The translations under genes were made by a program, and so were the position numbers. A stretch of 12,323 nucleotides of DNA, taken from Clostridiales bacterium. Lineage in GTDB: Bacteria > Bacillota > Clostridia > Oscillospirales > Acutalibacteraceae. Within the stretch, counting starts at the first letter, position 1. Every line of letters starts with the position of its first letter. The notes under the pieces were generated by a model. The model saw only the letters and a list, made by a program, of their open reading frames with translations. It was not told where the DNA came from and did no database searches. This document shows positions 1-6,879 of this stretch, one piece after another. The stretch is from the NCBI GenBank assembly GCA_022791355.1, contig JAAVYX010000159.1:1-12323 (forward strand), in the 5' to 3' direction.

Positions 1-78
1 ATAAACTTGTCTGTCTCATGCGACGGTCATTATATTACCATATCTCTTATTAAATTGCAACCCTAATTTATATGCTTT

Positions 79-101
79 GCGTAAATTTTTATGAAGCCTT
101 C
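79..101 (+). repeat. Copy 1 of a short dispersed motif (GYRAATTTTYGCGAGGC-like)
   Basis: This stretch (GCGTAAATTTTTATGAAGCC, then TTC) resembles segments at 1021-1041 and 2753-2774. It is the most diverged of the three, having ATGAAGCC where the others have GCGAGGC. All three lie outside coding sequence and point the same way. The function is unknown; by itself this copy could be chance. Confidence 0.3.
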
Positions 102-187
102 TATACGGGATGCTTTCCACTATCCAAAATCAACAGCTTCCCATCTTGCAGATGGGCGGATTAATGAAAAATTTATTATTTTTTTGC

Positions 188-215
188 TTTACACGCTATC
201 CTTTTGCGCTATACT
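188..215 (+). promoter_or_regulatory. Sigma-A-type promoter of the PHP gene
   Basis: TTTACA at 188-193 matches five of six positions of the -35 consensus. TATACT at 210-215 matches five of six of the -10 consensus. The spacer is 16 nt, inside the usual range, and the surrounding DNA is AT-rich. Transcription would start near 222, giving a leader of about 39 nt that contains the ribosome binding site at 245-253. This is a sequence match only, but it is the best promoter I see in the window. Confidence 0.6.
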
Positions 216-260
216 ATAAACAAACGGAGCAGGAGAATAAACGAAAAGGGGGGCTGCTGT

Positions 261-981
261 ATGTATATAACAGATCAGGACATTCAGCTGGATATACATA
301 CCCATACCTTAGCCAGCGGCCATGCCTATGGAACCATACGGGAGATGGCTCAGGCCGCGGCGGAAAAAGGTCTGCCGCTTCTGGGGATCAGCGAGCATGA
401 CACGGGCATTCCCGGAACCTGTTCCGCGCTGTATTTTGAAAATCTGGAGGTAGCGCCGCGCATGCTGTACGGCGTACAATTGTTGTACGGAGCCGAGATC
501 AATATTTTAAACGACGGCGGACTTTCCATGCCCGAGTCTCTTATGGATAAGTTGGACTATCGGATCGCCGGTATCCATACCCAGTGCTATGCCCCCGGCG
601 CGACCCAGGAAAATACACAGGCCGTCCTGGCCGCTATCCGCCATCCCAAAATACAGATTATCTCTCATCCGGACGATGGCCAAACGCAGCTGGACTTTGA
701 CAAAATTGTACCTGCCGCCCGGCGGCACAACACCCTTTTAGAGGTTAACAATAATGCGCTGCGCAAAAAAAGACAGACGGCCGCGCTGTGAGGAAAACTA
801 CAGGAAAATGCTTCAGCTCTGCCGTAAATACGAGCTGCCCATTCTCTTGAGCAGCGACGCGCACGATCCAGCGGATGTGAAAAACATGCGGTATATCATG
901 GAATTTATGGATGAGGCGGACTTTCCCCGTCAACTGGTTATCAACACATTGATGGACTTTCTGCAAACCGGTTGTTTGTAA
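261..981 (+). pseudogene. PHP-family metallophosphatase (YcdX-like), frameshifted at A7
   Basis: Read through a single shift, this encodes about 240 residues, close to the 245 of E. coli YcdX, a trinuclear-metal PHP phosphatase. The ATG at 261 follows an AAAGGGGGG ribosome binding site; the in-frame ATG at 204 lies inside the promoter region. Metal-ligand motifs run in order: DIHTH (H13, H15), H21, SEHD (H46), GAE (E79), IAGIHT (H106) and ISHPDD (H136). At the A7 run 765-771 the frame changes: the first frame ends at a TGA at 789-791 after 176 residues, and the second frame carries on with family sequence including the SSDAHD motif (GAC at 856), which supplies the last Asp-x-His ligands. Dropping one A gives a continuous protein. 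The truncated product would lack two ligands and probably be inactive. A true mutation, an assembly error in a homopolymer, and transcriptional slippage all remain possible. Confidence 0.85.
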
Positions 982-1020
982 TATGTAAATAGTAAAGATC
1001 ATCTGGAATATACGCTCTTT

Positions 1021-1041
1021 GTAAATTTTCGCGAGGCGCTC
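1021..1041 (+). repeat. Copy 2 of the short dispersed motif
   Basis: GTAAATTTTCGCGAGGCGCT followed by C differs little from the stretch at 2753-2774: AAATTTT, GCGAGGC and CTC are shared, with substitutions between them. It begins 39 nt after the stop of the PHP gene. The copy at 2753 also lies shortly (17 nt) after a stop codon, suggesting a post-gene element. I cannot name the family. Confidence 0.4.
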
Positions 1042-1129
1042 AAGCTCCGAACAAAAAAAATATATTTTTATTGGTTGCGCACGAGGATCTGCACGAAATA
1101 TCCTTATGTTGTTTCTCCAATAAAATCAA

Positions 1130-1157
1130 TTGACAAGGTATAAAACGGTTTTACAGG
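1130..1157 (+). promoter_or_regulatory. Possible promoter with a perfect -35 box, weak -10
   Basis: TTGACA at 1130-1135 is a perfect -35 hexamer in AT-rich DNA. The only hexamer at a sensible distance (16 nt) is TACAGG at 1152-1157, a poor -10. If active, transcription would begin just at the start of the inverted-repeat block at 1148 and read through it into the DUF4261 gene. Confidence 0.25.
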
Positions 1158-1532
1158 GATAAAATTGCCGCGCGCCGGGGTGTCTTCGATGCCGGCCGAA
1201 AGGAAGCCGAGCAAAGCCCGGCGTCCTCATCCGCTTTGCCTGCGTGGGTTTACCTCCTGTAAAACGCCGCAGGACCCAGCGGTGAGCCAAAATGGGAGCT
1301 GGCAAGGCCGCGGAATGCTGCCGCTCTTCCGAGCGGCTGGCTGTCGCCCGTCTATATTCCTGAACGCTGCTAGTTCCCCGACGGCCCCCATTTTGGCCGC
1401 TGCCGGGCGTAGCCCTTGGAGGTAGATGGTACCATCCCTAATGACGGAACTCTTTCGTTTGCCGCGGAGCAAAGAAAGGCGGCGCACTGCCAAATTCGGT
1501 ATGGAAATATTCATAAAGGACGATTTGGCGCG
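1148..1532 (+). ncRNA. Candidate structured RNA or leader upstream of the DUF4261 gene
   Basis: Nested inverted repeats can be read directly. GTTTTACAGG (1148-1157) pairs with CCTGTAAAAC (1256-1265), and inside it CGCCGGG (1173-1179) pairs with CCCGGCG (1217-1223). GCAAAGC (1211-1217) could instead pair with GCTTTGC (1233-1239). GCCAAAATGGG (1286-1296) pairs with CCCATTTTGGC (1387-1397) and is extended by AGCTGGC with GCTAGTT (1297-1303 with 1369-1375, including G-U pairs). It encloses a perfect seven-pair hairpin with a TTCC loop (1320-1337). Further stems are CTTTC/TTTGC with GCAAA/GAAAG (1452-1478, one bulged G) and GCCAAAT with ATTTGGC (1489-1495 with 1523-1529). The density of perfect stems and two alternative pairings suggest a folded RNA. 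It matches no tmRNA, RNase P, SRP, T-box or riboswitch consensus that I can recall. The strand is assumed from the neighbouring genes; a mobile palindromic repeat is the main alternative. Confidence 0.4.
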
Positions 1533-1646
1533 GTTCCTCTATCTCAACGCAATAAAAACGTATCTTTTTAATAGCAGAGCAAAGTGTTATGAAGCCGTCC
1601 GCAAAGAACAGCAAGGCTTCCGACAAATTTTAAGGAGGAAATCCAT

Positions 1647-2735
1647 ATGCGTCAAGAACAACTGAAGGCGGCCCAGGCCGCCATGATCGAGTGGCTGGCT
1701 CACCCGCAGGAGCTGGGCAAGGCTCCCGCAAGGATCGAGTGCGCCGGAACCTTCGACCTGCACGAACTGCGGTATTACATATTCAAGTATAAAGAATCCT
1801 TATCGAGCCAGTGGATGCTGGGCGTCTGCGGCGGCTATGAGGAGGACGAGCTGGAGCACTGCGGCCATGTTTACAGTGAAATGGAAGTCTACGACGAGGC
1901 CGACGCCAAGGAGCGGGCCGTCGCCATGGTGGAGATGATCCGGGCCTACTGGATGGAGCAGGCCCGGCAGGCTGAAGAGGCCGAGGCGGACGGCGAGCGG
2001 GCCGGGTCCTTTGCCGGCTTTGTTCTCCTGGCGGACAACAGCTGGGACAAGGAACAGCTTGTCCGCGACCTTAGGGAGGAATGGAACATAGACGCGGAGG
2101 AAGACGGCGACAGCAGCGAGGACGCCTTGGTTTTCTCAGTGGGAGACAAGATGGCCGCCGTCAGCCTGATGCCCGCTCCCATCCCGGGCGGCGAGGCCGA
2201 GGCCTGCGCCGAGAATAATTACATGTGGCCCCAGGCTGTAGAGACGGCTAGGGCGCACCAGGCCCACATCATGGTGGCGGTGCTGGGCGGAGATGACAGC
2301 ATCATCGAGCGGGGCAAGCTCTATACCAAGCTCCTGGCCTGCTGCTGCAAACAGAAGAACGCCACCGGCGTCTATACCAGCGGCGTGGTATTCGAACCCC
2401 GCTTTTACGAGGGCTTTGCTGATATGATGAAGGAGGACGAGCTGCCCATCTTCAACTGGATCTGGTTCGGCCTGTATCGGGGGAAAGACGGGGTCTGCGG
2501 CTATACCTATGGAATGGATGTGTTCGGTAAGGACGAGATGGAGGTTCTGGACGCCGACGCGGAACCGGCCGAGGTGCGGGACTTTTTAGCCAGCCTGGTT
2601 TCCTATGTGCTGGCCTGCGACGTGACGCTGCTCGACGGAGAGACCATCGGCTTTTCCGAGGAGGATAAGCACGCCATCACCCGCAGCGAGGGCGCGGCCC
2701 TGCCGGAGCAGACGACCCTGAAAATTACCTATTGA
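1647..2735 (+). CDS. DUF4261 domain protein, putative immunity protein
   Basis: This 362-residue soluble protein has no signal peptide or membrane segment. The ATG at 1647 follows AAGGAGG at 1632-1638 with 8 nt between. The N-terminal 95 residues form a separate acidic domain I cannot name. An Ala/Glu-rich probably helical linker follows to about residue 125, then the DUF4261 domain fills the rest. Recognisable points are FVLLADNSWDKEQL early in the domain, HIMVAVLGG near residue 207, FNWIWFGLYRG near 269, and DGETIGFSEEDK near 330 with ITRSEG after it, the family's typical ending. DUF4261 has no known biochemistry; as I recall it is common beside SUKH and SUFU immunity genes. The SUKH-SUFU-DUF4253 fusion lies directly downstream, and a second DUF4261 gene closes the array, so a binding/neutralising role against a toxin is the best inference. 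The family call is firm; the role is not. Confidence 0.8.
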   Translation: MRQEQLKAAQAAMIEWLAHPQELGKAPARIECAGTFDLHELRYYIFKYKESLSSQWMLGVCGGYEEDELEHCGHVYSEMEVYDEADAKERAVAMVEMIRAYWMEQARQAEEAEADGERAGSFAGFVLLADNSWDKEQLVRDLREEWNIDAEEDGDSSEDALVFSVGDKMAAVSLMPAPIPGGEAEACAENNYMWPQAVETARAHQAHIMVAVLGGDDSIIERGKLYTKLLACCCKQKNATGVYTSGVVFEPRFYEGFADMMKEDELPIFNWIWFGLYRGKDGVCGYTYGMDVFGKDEMEVLDADAEPAEVRDFLASLVSYVLACDVTLLDGETIGFSEEDKHAITRSEGAALPEQTTLKITY

Positions 2736-2738
2736 TCA

Positions 2739-2750
2739 AGGGTATACCCT
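2739..2750. repeat. Palindrome AGGGTATACCCT just after a stop codon
   Basis: This is a perfect 12-bp palindrome, 3 nt past the TGA of the first DUF4261 gene. Its core GGGTATACCC recurs as a palindrome at 9379-9388, upstream of the SUFU gene, and I find no third full copy. It could be an operator or a piece of the spacer repeats. Confidence 0.35.
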
Positions 2751-2752
2751 AT

Positions 2753-2774
2753 GCGAAATTTTTGCGAGGCCCTC
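2753..2774 (+). repeat. Copy 3 of the short dispersed motif
   Basis: GCGAAATTTTTGCGAGGCCC followed by TC closely matches 1021-1041. It also takes part in a local inverted repeat, TGCGAA (2752-2757) with TTCGCA about 30 nt downstream, so it may belong to a small hairpin element. Confidence 0.4.
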
Positions 2775-2827
2775 TAACGCTTCGCACGGGCGTTCCCGAT
2801 TCGGCTTTCAGCCAAACCTATATCCGG

Positions 2828-2933
2828 CTTCCCCTGCGGGAAGCAGCCAGAGGCGCTTTAGCGCCGGGGACGCAAGAGAGGCGCTTTAGCGCCGCGGTCG
2901 CCGGAATGGTCAAAGGCCGTTCGCTTAAGGCGG
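2828..2933 (+). repeat. Cluster of small hairpins including two GGCGCTTTAGCGCC copies
   Basis: CTTCCCCTGCGGGAAG (2828-2843) is a six-pair hairpin with a CTGC loop. GGCGCTTTAGCGCC occurs twice in the same orientation, at 2852-2865 and 2880-2893, 28 nt apart, each self-complementary. GCCGTTCGCTTAAGGCGG (2916-2933) closely resembles GCCGTCGCTTTAAGGCGG at 6769-6786 in the spacer before rtcB. The cluster lies in the 242-nt spacer between the DUF4261 stop and the GTG start of the fusion gene. It stays open in the fusion gene's frame but is better explained as structured non-coding DNA. Confidence 0.55.
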
Positions 2934-2977
2934 GCCGCAGAGCAATCTATACAATCTCTAAAGGAGGCGTACAGGTC

Positions 2978-5900
2978 GTGAACGAAACGAGGGCGGACGG
3001 TACGAAGGATAAGGCCGCTTCATGTATGAAGGCCGACTGCGCGGCCGCCGCGACCCAAACGAACGACTTGCCGGAAAAAGGACGGAAGGCCGGGGCCGCC
3101 GTCCTTCAGGGGGAGCCTTTTGCCGGCTTTGACTTTTCCGGCTTTTGGGACGACGGCGAGTATGCGCGCAGGGAATACGAAAGCGCCACGCCTACAGACG
3201 AGCTGATCGCCAGCGTGGAGCAGGAGTTGGGCTATAAGCTGCCCGCTTCCTATGTCTGGCTGATGAAACGTCATAACGGCGGTATTCCGGTGAACACCTG
3301 TTTCCCTACCGGCAGTCCTACCAGCTGGGCGGAGGACCACGTGGCTATCGCCGGCATTTTCGGTATTGGCCGGGATAAGCCATACGCCTTGTGCGGCGAC
3401 CTGGGCAGCCGGTTCATGATCGACGAGTGGGAGTACCCGGCCATCGGCGTGGCCGTCTGCGACTGTCCCAGCGCCGGACACGATATGATTTTCCTGGATT
3501 ACCGGACCTGCGGCCCTACGGGAGAGCCTAAGGTGGTGCATGTCGACCAGGAGTGCGACTATGCGATCACCCCGCTGGCGGACAGCTTTGAAGACTTCAT
3601 CCGTGGACTAGTCAACGAGGAGGCTTACGAGGAGGATGAGGAGGAACGTCGAGCCGAGGAGCTGGATAAGGCGCGGAACGCCCCTTTCTCGCCGCTGCTG
3701 CTGGAGATGTGCCAGCAAAGCGGCGAACCCGACGCCGTGAACCAGCTCATCCGGGACCTGGCTGTACGGATCGTGGAGGAGAAGGGCTTCTTTGCCCTCC
3801 ACGATGATGAAAATTCCTATCAATTGTATGATATCCAATTTTGGCTGTATGAGAACGCTCATCCCAGCGTGCGCGAGGAGGCCTATCTGGAGGCCTATCC
3901 GCGTATCATCGCCCTGGCGGAGGGCTTCTCCACCGGCGGCTATGCGCCGGCCTTTGTAACCGATTGGCTGGAGCGGCGGAAGGAAACGGGTTTTATCCAG
4001 GTACAGAGCGGCGGTCTGACCCTGTCCGCCGCCGCAAAGGCCGCCTTGGAAAAAGGGCTGCGGCAGACGGCGGCCCAGCTCCCGCCCGACCTGGAGGGAA
4101 AACTGCGGTATTGGCAGGAGCATAACCGTCATCGGCAGATCGTAGAGGCTGTGCTTTCCCGTCCGCCGGCAGAGCGCACGGATGAGGGAATGGGCCGGCT
4201 GGCCGCGGCATACAATCGTCTGGAGGCCTACGACAAGGCCTTAGAGACGCTGGAGGCGCTGCGTCCCCGGCAGGAGAACACGCCTTTATTCCATTATCGT
4301 CTGGGCTTCGCCTGCTATCATTCCGCCCTGGAAAAATCCGTGGCCGCAGGGGCGCCGGCGGAGAAACGGGCGGAGGGTCCCGAGGAGGAACCGGCGGAAG
4401 AACAGGCGGCGGGACGGACGGAGGAACCAGCGGAGGAACCAGCGGAGGAACCAGCGGAGGGACTGTCGCGGCAACGGGAACTTCTGCAACGGGCCCGCGC
4501 CGCCTTCACCCGCGCTCTGGTCCTGGATCCGCCGGAGGATGCGGCTGAGGACTGCCGGTATTTTCTGAACCGGCTTACAGAGGATTTCCAGCGGACGGAA
4601 GCTTTTCAGAAGCAGACGGAGGCCTGCAAGACGGCCGTACCGGAAATGTATACCCAGCGGGAAATGGAAGCCATTGAAACCCACATCGAGACATACTTCG
4701 GCGAGTTTACGCAGGTATGGCACGAGCTGGTTTCTCCGGACGTCCATGTGGATATCTGCATTGTCCCGCCAGCCGGGGATAGGGATTACTATACCCTCGT
4801 CACCATGGGCATGGGAGCCCATCGGATGCATGTGCCGGCCGAGCTGGCCGACCGGAAGCTGGAACGGGCCGAGCTGGTCATCGCGCTGCCGGCCGACTGG
4901 AAGCTGGGCGAGCATGGCGAGGAATGGTACTGGCCGGTCCGTCTGCTCAAGACGCTGGCCCGGCTGCCGGGGGAAGAAGACTCTTGGCTGGGCTGGGGGC
5001 ATTCGGTGGACCATACCGAGCCCTTTGCCGAGAATACCGGCCTGTGCGCCTGTATGCTGATAAGTCCCCAGCAGACGCTGGAGGAGTCTCAGGTCTGTCT
5101 CCTGCCCGACGGTCAAGAGGTCAACTTCTATCAGGTGATTCCCCTTTATCGGGACGAGGCGGCCTACAAGGTGCAAAACGGCGCCAACGCGTTGCTGGAC
5201 AGACTGGCCGAAACCAGTTTTGTGGTCTGTTCCGACCGTCCCGACGTTATAGCCGGCGTTTTGGACGGGCAGGCGCATAATCTGCCGGTGATGGACGGCG
5301 GTATGGGACATCTGGAGAATATACGGGAAAAGGGACTGCTGGTGGAGGAGATCGCCGCCTACAACCACATGGCCGTTTACCTGCGCTGGTGTATGGAGCA
5401 GGGGCTGATGAGTCCGGCCTTCCTGGAAAAATACGGCGAGCTTGCCGGCCGGGTGAAGAGCGAGCCGTCCCGCGTCGATTTGCGAACCTTTATTCGAGAT
5501 ATCCTAAAGGGCTTTCTGGTGGAAACCCTTTTCGACGACCGGGGCCGGGCCTTCTCCCAATATTATTATGGCGACGGGGAAGACCCCTATTTCCCCGCGG
5601 ATATCGACGGCTACGCCCTGCAATACTTCGGCCCGGAGCAGTATCATTCCCCCGCCTTCCAGGATGAAGCTTACCTGTTTATCCCCTTCGACGAGACCTA
5701 CTATCGGGCCATGGCCAAGGTCATACAGCGCAGGTGGGAGGACTGGCAGCGTAAGACGGCCGCAGAACGCGAACCCTCTGGGCTGGCTAAGGCCCTTATG
5801 GCCTATCTGGACTGTCCTTGTCAGTATTTCCCGCCCATGAAAGACGACGGCCCCATTGCCGCAGCTTTCGACGCGGCCCGGCGGCTTGGGGAGCGGGAAG

Positions 5901-6499
5901 GCTTTGTTCCTATGCTGGTCGCGGCGGATGAAACCCTGTGGGAATGTCTGCTGATAAATTCCGACCCCGACAGCGAGGGAGAGGACGATTCTACCTTCCA
6001 AATGCAAAACGTAGCCGCCTACCGGAAGGCCATGCTCGCGCGGCCGGTACAGGATGGGCGGGCAGTTTTGGAAGAGCTGGGAGAGGCCGGGGAGAGCGGG
6101 GAACCGGATGAAATGGAGGGCGGCGAGGCCGGCGATGCGCTCTTTTCCTACTGGGACTATACCGCGCAGACCACCCTGCCGCTGATTCTGGCCCAAATAC
6201 CGGTACGGGCCCCCTGGCAGGTGTTCGCCTATCTGCCCTTCGGCGGCTGGAACGAGTGTCCCGACACGGCCGGCCTGATGGCGGTGGCAAAATACTGGTA
6301 CGAGACCTACGGCGCGGTACCCGCGGCCATGACGCACGACGAGCTGGAATTTGTCCTATCGGCCCCGGTCCCTGGGGAGAAGGCTATGGAATTGGCCTTG
6401 GAACAGTACGCTTTCTGTCCGGACTTGGACCAGAATCCAATCGGCGCGCTGGCGGACAGTCTGCGAAAGTCCAAGACCTGGTACTTCTGGTGGGATTGA
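2978..6499 (+). CDS. SUKH-TPR-like-SUFU-DUF4253 multidomain fusion (polyimmunity protein)
   Basis: From the GTG at 2978 this encodes 1173 residues; AAAGGAGG at 2960-2967 lies 10 nt upstream. The frame is open back to a TTG at 2732, but that part covers the hairpin spacer. Domains in order: a low-complexity N-terminus to about 48; SUKH (SMI1/KNR4) about 50-212, with LPASYVWLMKRHNGG and DSFEDFIRGL; a helical region about 225-365; TPR-like helices about 370-460; an EEPA-repeat linker about 467-496; SUFU about 556-750, with the markers TLVTMGMGAHRM, WLGWGHSVDHTEPFAENT and NFYQVIPLYRDE; an unnamed segment about 750-940 with AYNHMAVYLRWCMEQGLMSP and DEAYLFIPFDETYYRAM; and DUF4253 about 1053-1173, with LPFGGWNECPD and the C-terminal WYFWWD. 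It has no signal peptide, membrane segment or toxin domain. SUKH and SUFU are immunity superfamilies of polymorphic toxin systems, so this is probably a cytosolic protein able to bind several toxins. The domain calls are strong; the role is inferred. Confidence 0.88.
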   Translation: MNETRADGTKDKAASCMKADCAAAATQTNDLPEKGRKAGAAVLQGEPFAGFDFSGFWDDGEYARREYESATPTDELIASVEQELGYKLPASYVWLMKRHNGGIPVNTCFPTGSPTSWAEDHVAIAGIFGIGRDKPYALCGDLGSRFMIDEWEYPAIGVAVCDCPSAGHDMIFLDYRTCGPTGEPKVVHVDQECDYAITPLADSFEDFIRGLVNEEAYEEDEEERRAEELDKARNAPFSPLLLEMCQQSGEPDAVNQLIRDLAVRIVEEKGFFALHDDENSYQLYDIQFWLYENAHPSVREEAYLEAYPRIIALAEGFSTGGYAPAFVTDWLERRKETGFIQVQSGGLTLSAAAKAALEKGLRQTAAQLPPDLEGKLRYWQEHNRHRQIVEAVLSRPPAERTDEGMGRLAAAYNRLEAYDKALETLEALRPRQENTPLFHYRLGFACYHSALEKSVAAGAPAEKRAEGPEEEPAEEQAAGRTEEPAEEPAEEPAEGLSRQRELLQRARAAFTRALVLDPPEDAAEDCRYFLNRLTEDFQRTEAFQKQTEACKTAVPEMYTQREMEAIETHIETYFGEFTQVWHELVSPDVHVDICIVPPAGDRDYYTLVTMGMGAHRMHVPAELADRKLERAELVIALPADWKLGEHGEEWYWPVRLLKTLARLPGEEDSWLGWGHSVDHTEPFAENTGLCACMLISPQQTLEESQVCLLPDGQEVNFYQVIPLYRDEAAYKVQNGANALLDRLAETSFVVCSDRPDVIAGVLDGQAHNLPVMDGGMGHLENIREKGLLVEEIAAYNHMAVYLRWCMEQGLMSPAFLEKYGELAGRVKSEPSRVDLRTFIRDILKGFLVETLFDDRGRAFSQYYYGDGEDPYFPADIDGYALQYFGPEQYHSPAFQDEAYLFIPFDETYYRAMAKVIQRRWEDWQRKTAAEREPSGLAKALMAYLDCPCQYFPPMKDDGPIAAAFDAARRLGEREGFVPMLVAADETLWECLLINSDPDSEGEDDSTFQMQNVAAYRKAMLARPVQDGRAVLEELGEAGESGEPDEMEGGEAGDALFSYWDYTAQTTLPLILAQIPVRAPWQVFAYLPFGGWNECPDTAGLMAVAKYWYETYGAVPAAMTHDELEFVLSAPVPGEKAMELALEQYAFCPDLDQNPIGALADSLRKSKTWYFWWD
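4385..4459 (+). repeat. 12-bp tandem repeat encoding (EEPA)n linker
   Basis: GAGGAACCAGCG is repeated three times perfectly at 4421-4456, followed by a further GAG. Degenerate units precede it in the same 12-nt register (4385-4396, 4397-4408, 4409-4420). The unit is a multiple of three, so changes in copy number keep the frame and only lengthen or shorten the acidic Glu-Glu-Pro-Ala linker ahead of the SUFU part. Confidence 0.85.
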
Positions 6500-6879
6500 C
6501 GGACGTGTGCAGGGGGGGAGGCGGCTGTTCTACCGGTTCTCCAAGAGACGTAGGGGACTGTCGTCAGAAAAGGTCGACGGACGCAGCGGACCGCCCGATG
6601 CGGGCTGGCGGGAGCGGCCTCTAAGCTGTTTGATAGGACGGCCGGCTTGGCCCGTCACATTTTTGAACGCCGCCGTCTCTCGCAGGGCCGCCTATGCGGC
6701 CTCTTCCAAGGGACCGTATAGCCGTGCGGCAGGACGGCCCTCATGAGCCGCACGAGGAGCGGCTGGCAGCCGTCGCTTTAAGGCGGACGGGGGTGTGGTC
6801 GCCCGTTGCCAATGCTGACCAATAGCAGCCCCCAAAACACAAACGCGATCAATCCATCAAAGGAAAACGAGAGGATACT
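6500..6879 (+). other. Hairpin-rich spacer before rtcB
   Basis: These 380 bases contain no recognisable gene. Perfect hairpins include GGCCGC-CTAT-GCGGCC (6686-6701), GTGCGGC (6724-6730) with GCCGCAC (6747-6753), and CGGCT-GGC-AGCCG (6760-6772). The segment 6639-6674 resembles 1334-1371 in the spacer before the first DUF4261 gene, sharing CGGC-GGCT, CCCGTC and GAACGC in order. The segment 6769-6786 resembles 2916-2933. The last 60 bases are less structured and end in the GAGG site of rtcB. I see no clear intrinsic terminator with a T-run, so read-through from the fusion gene is possible. Confidence 0.6.

Larger units (their letters stand above)
982..1646 (+). other. Long gene-free spacer upstream of the first DUF4261 gene
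   Basis: These 665 bases hold no convincing gene. The first 170 or so are AT-rich and include the self-complementary AAAAATATATTTTT at 1056-1069 and a perfect TTGACA at 1130-1135. From about 1148 the sequence becomes GC-rich and dense in inverted repeats (see the ncRNA entry). ATGGTACCAT at 1426-1435 is a perfect 10-bp palindrome. The last 110 bases are AT-richer again and end in the AAGGAGG site of the DUF4261 gene. Short reading frames here (for example 1165-1425 and 1426-1665) have no recognisable protein and follow the hairpins rather than codon structure. Confidence 0.7.

Noticed and set aside
765..771. Programmed -1 frameshift at A7
   Set aside because: The downstream frame needs +1 (or -2), not -1, and there is no supporting stem-loop just downstream. 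PHP phosphatases of this family are not known to use recoding.
1165..1425. Open frame of 86 codons in the structured spacer
   Set aside because: Composition is low-complexity Arg/Ser/Pro, no ribosome binding site is present, and the region is explained by inverted repeats.
1421..1440. T-box-like TGGTACC within GATGGTACCATCCC
   Set aside because: TGGTACC recalls the T-box antiterminator bulge, but the full motif, a specifier stem and a terminator are missing, and the downstream gene is not an amino-acid gene. It is simply part of a palindrome.
1148..1532. Group II intron, tmRNA or RNase P RNA
   Set aside because: No domain V-like hairpin, tRNA-like end or class A RNase P core sequence could be seen, and there is no reverse transcriptase nearby.
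1426..1665. Open frame of 79 codons upstream of the first DUF4261 gene
   Set aside because: It overlaps the start and ribosome binding site of the DUF4261 gene, has no good site of its own, and its sequence follows the hairpins (1452-1478, 1489-1529) rather than a protein pattern.
4385..4459. CRISPR-like or mobile repeat
   Set aside because: The units are contiguous 12-mers with no spacers and lie within a reading frame, so this is a coding minisatellite.
4286..6337. Long antisense open frames (4286-5368 and 5504-6337, and similar ones elsewhere such as 10578-11396)
   Set aside because: They mirror the third-position GC bias of strong + strand genes with clear domains; their translations are Arg/Gly/Leu-rich without family resemblance.
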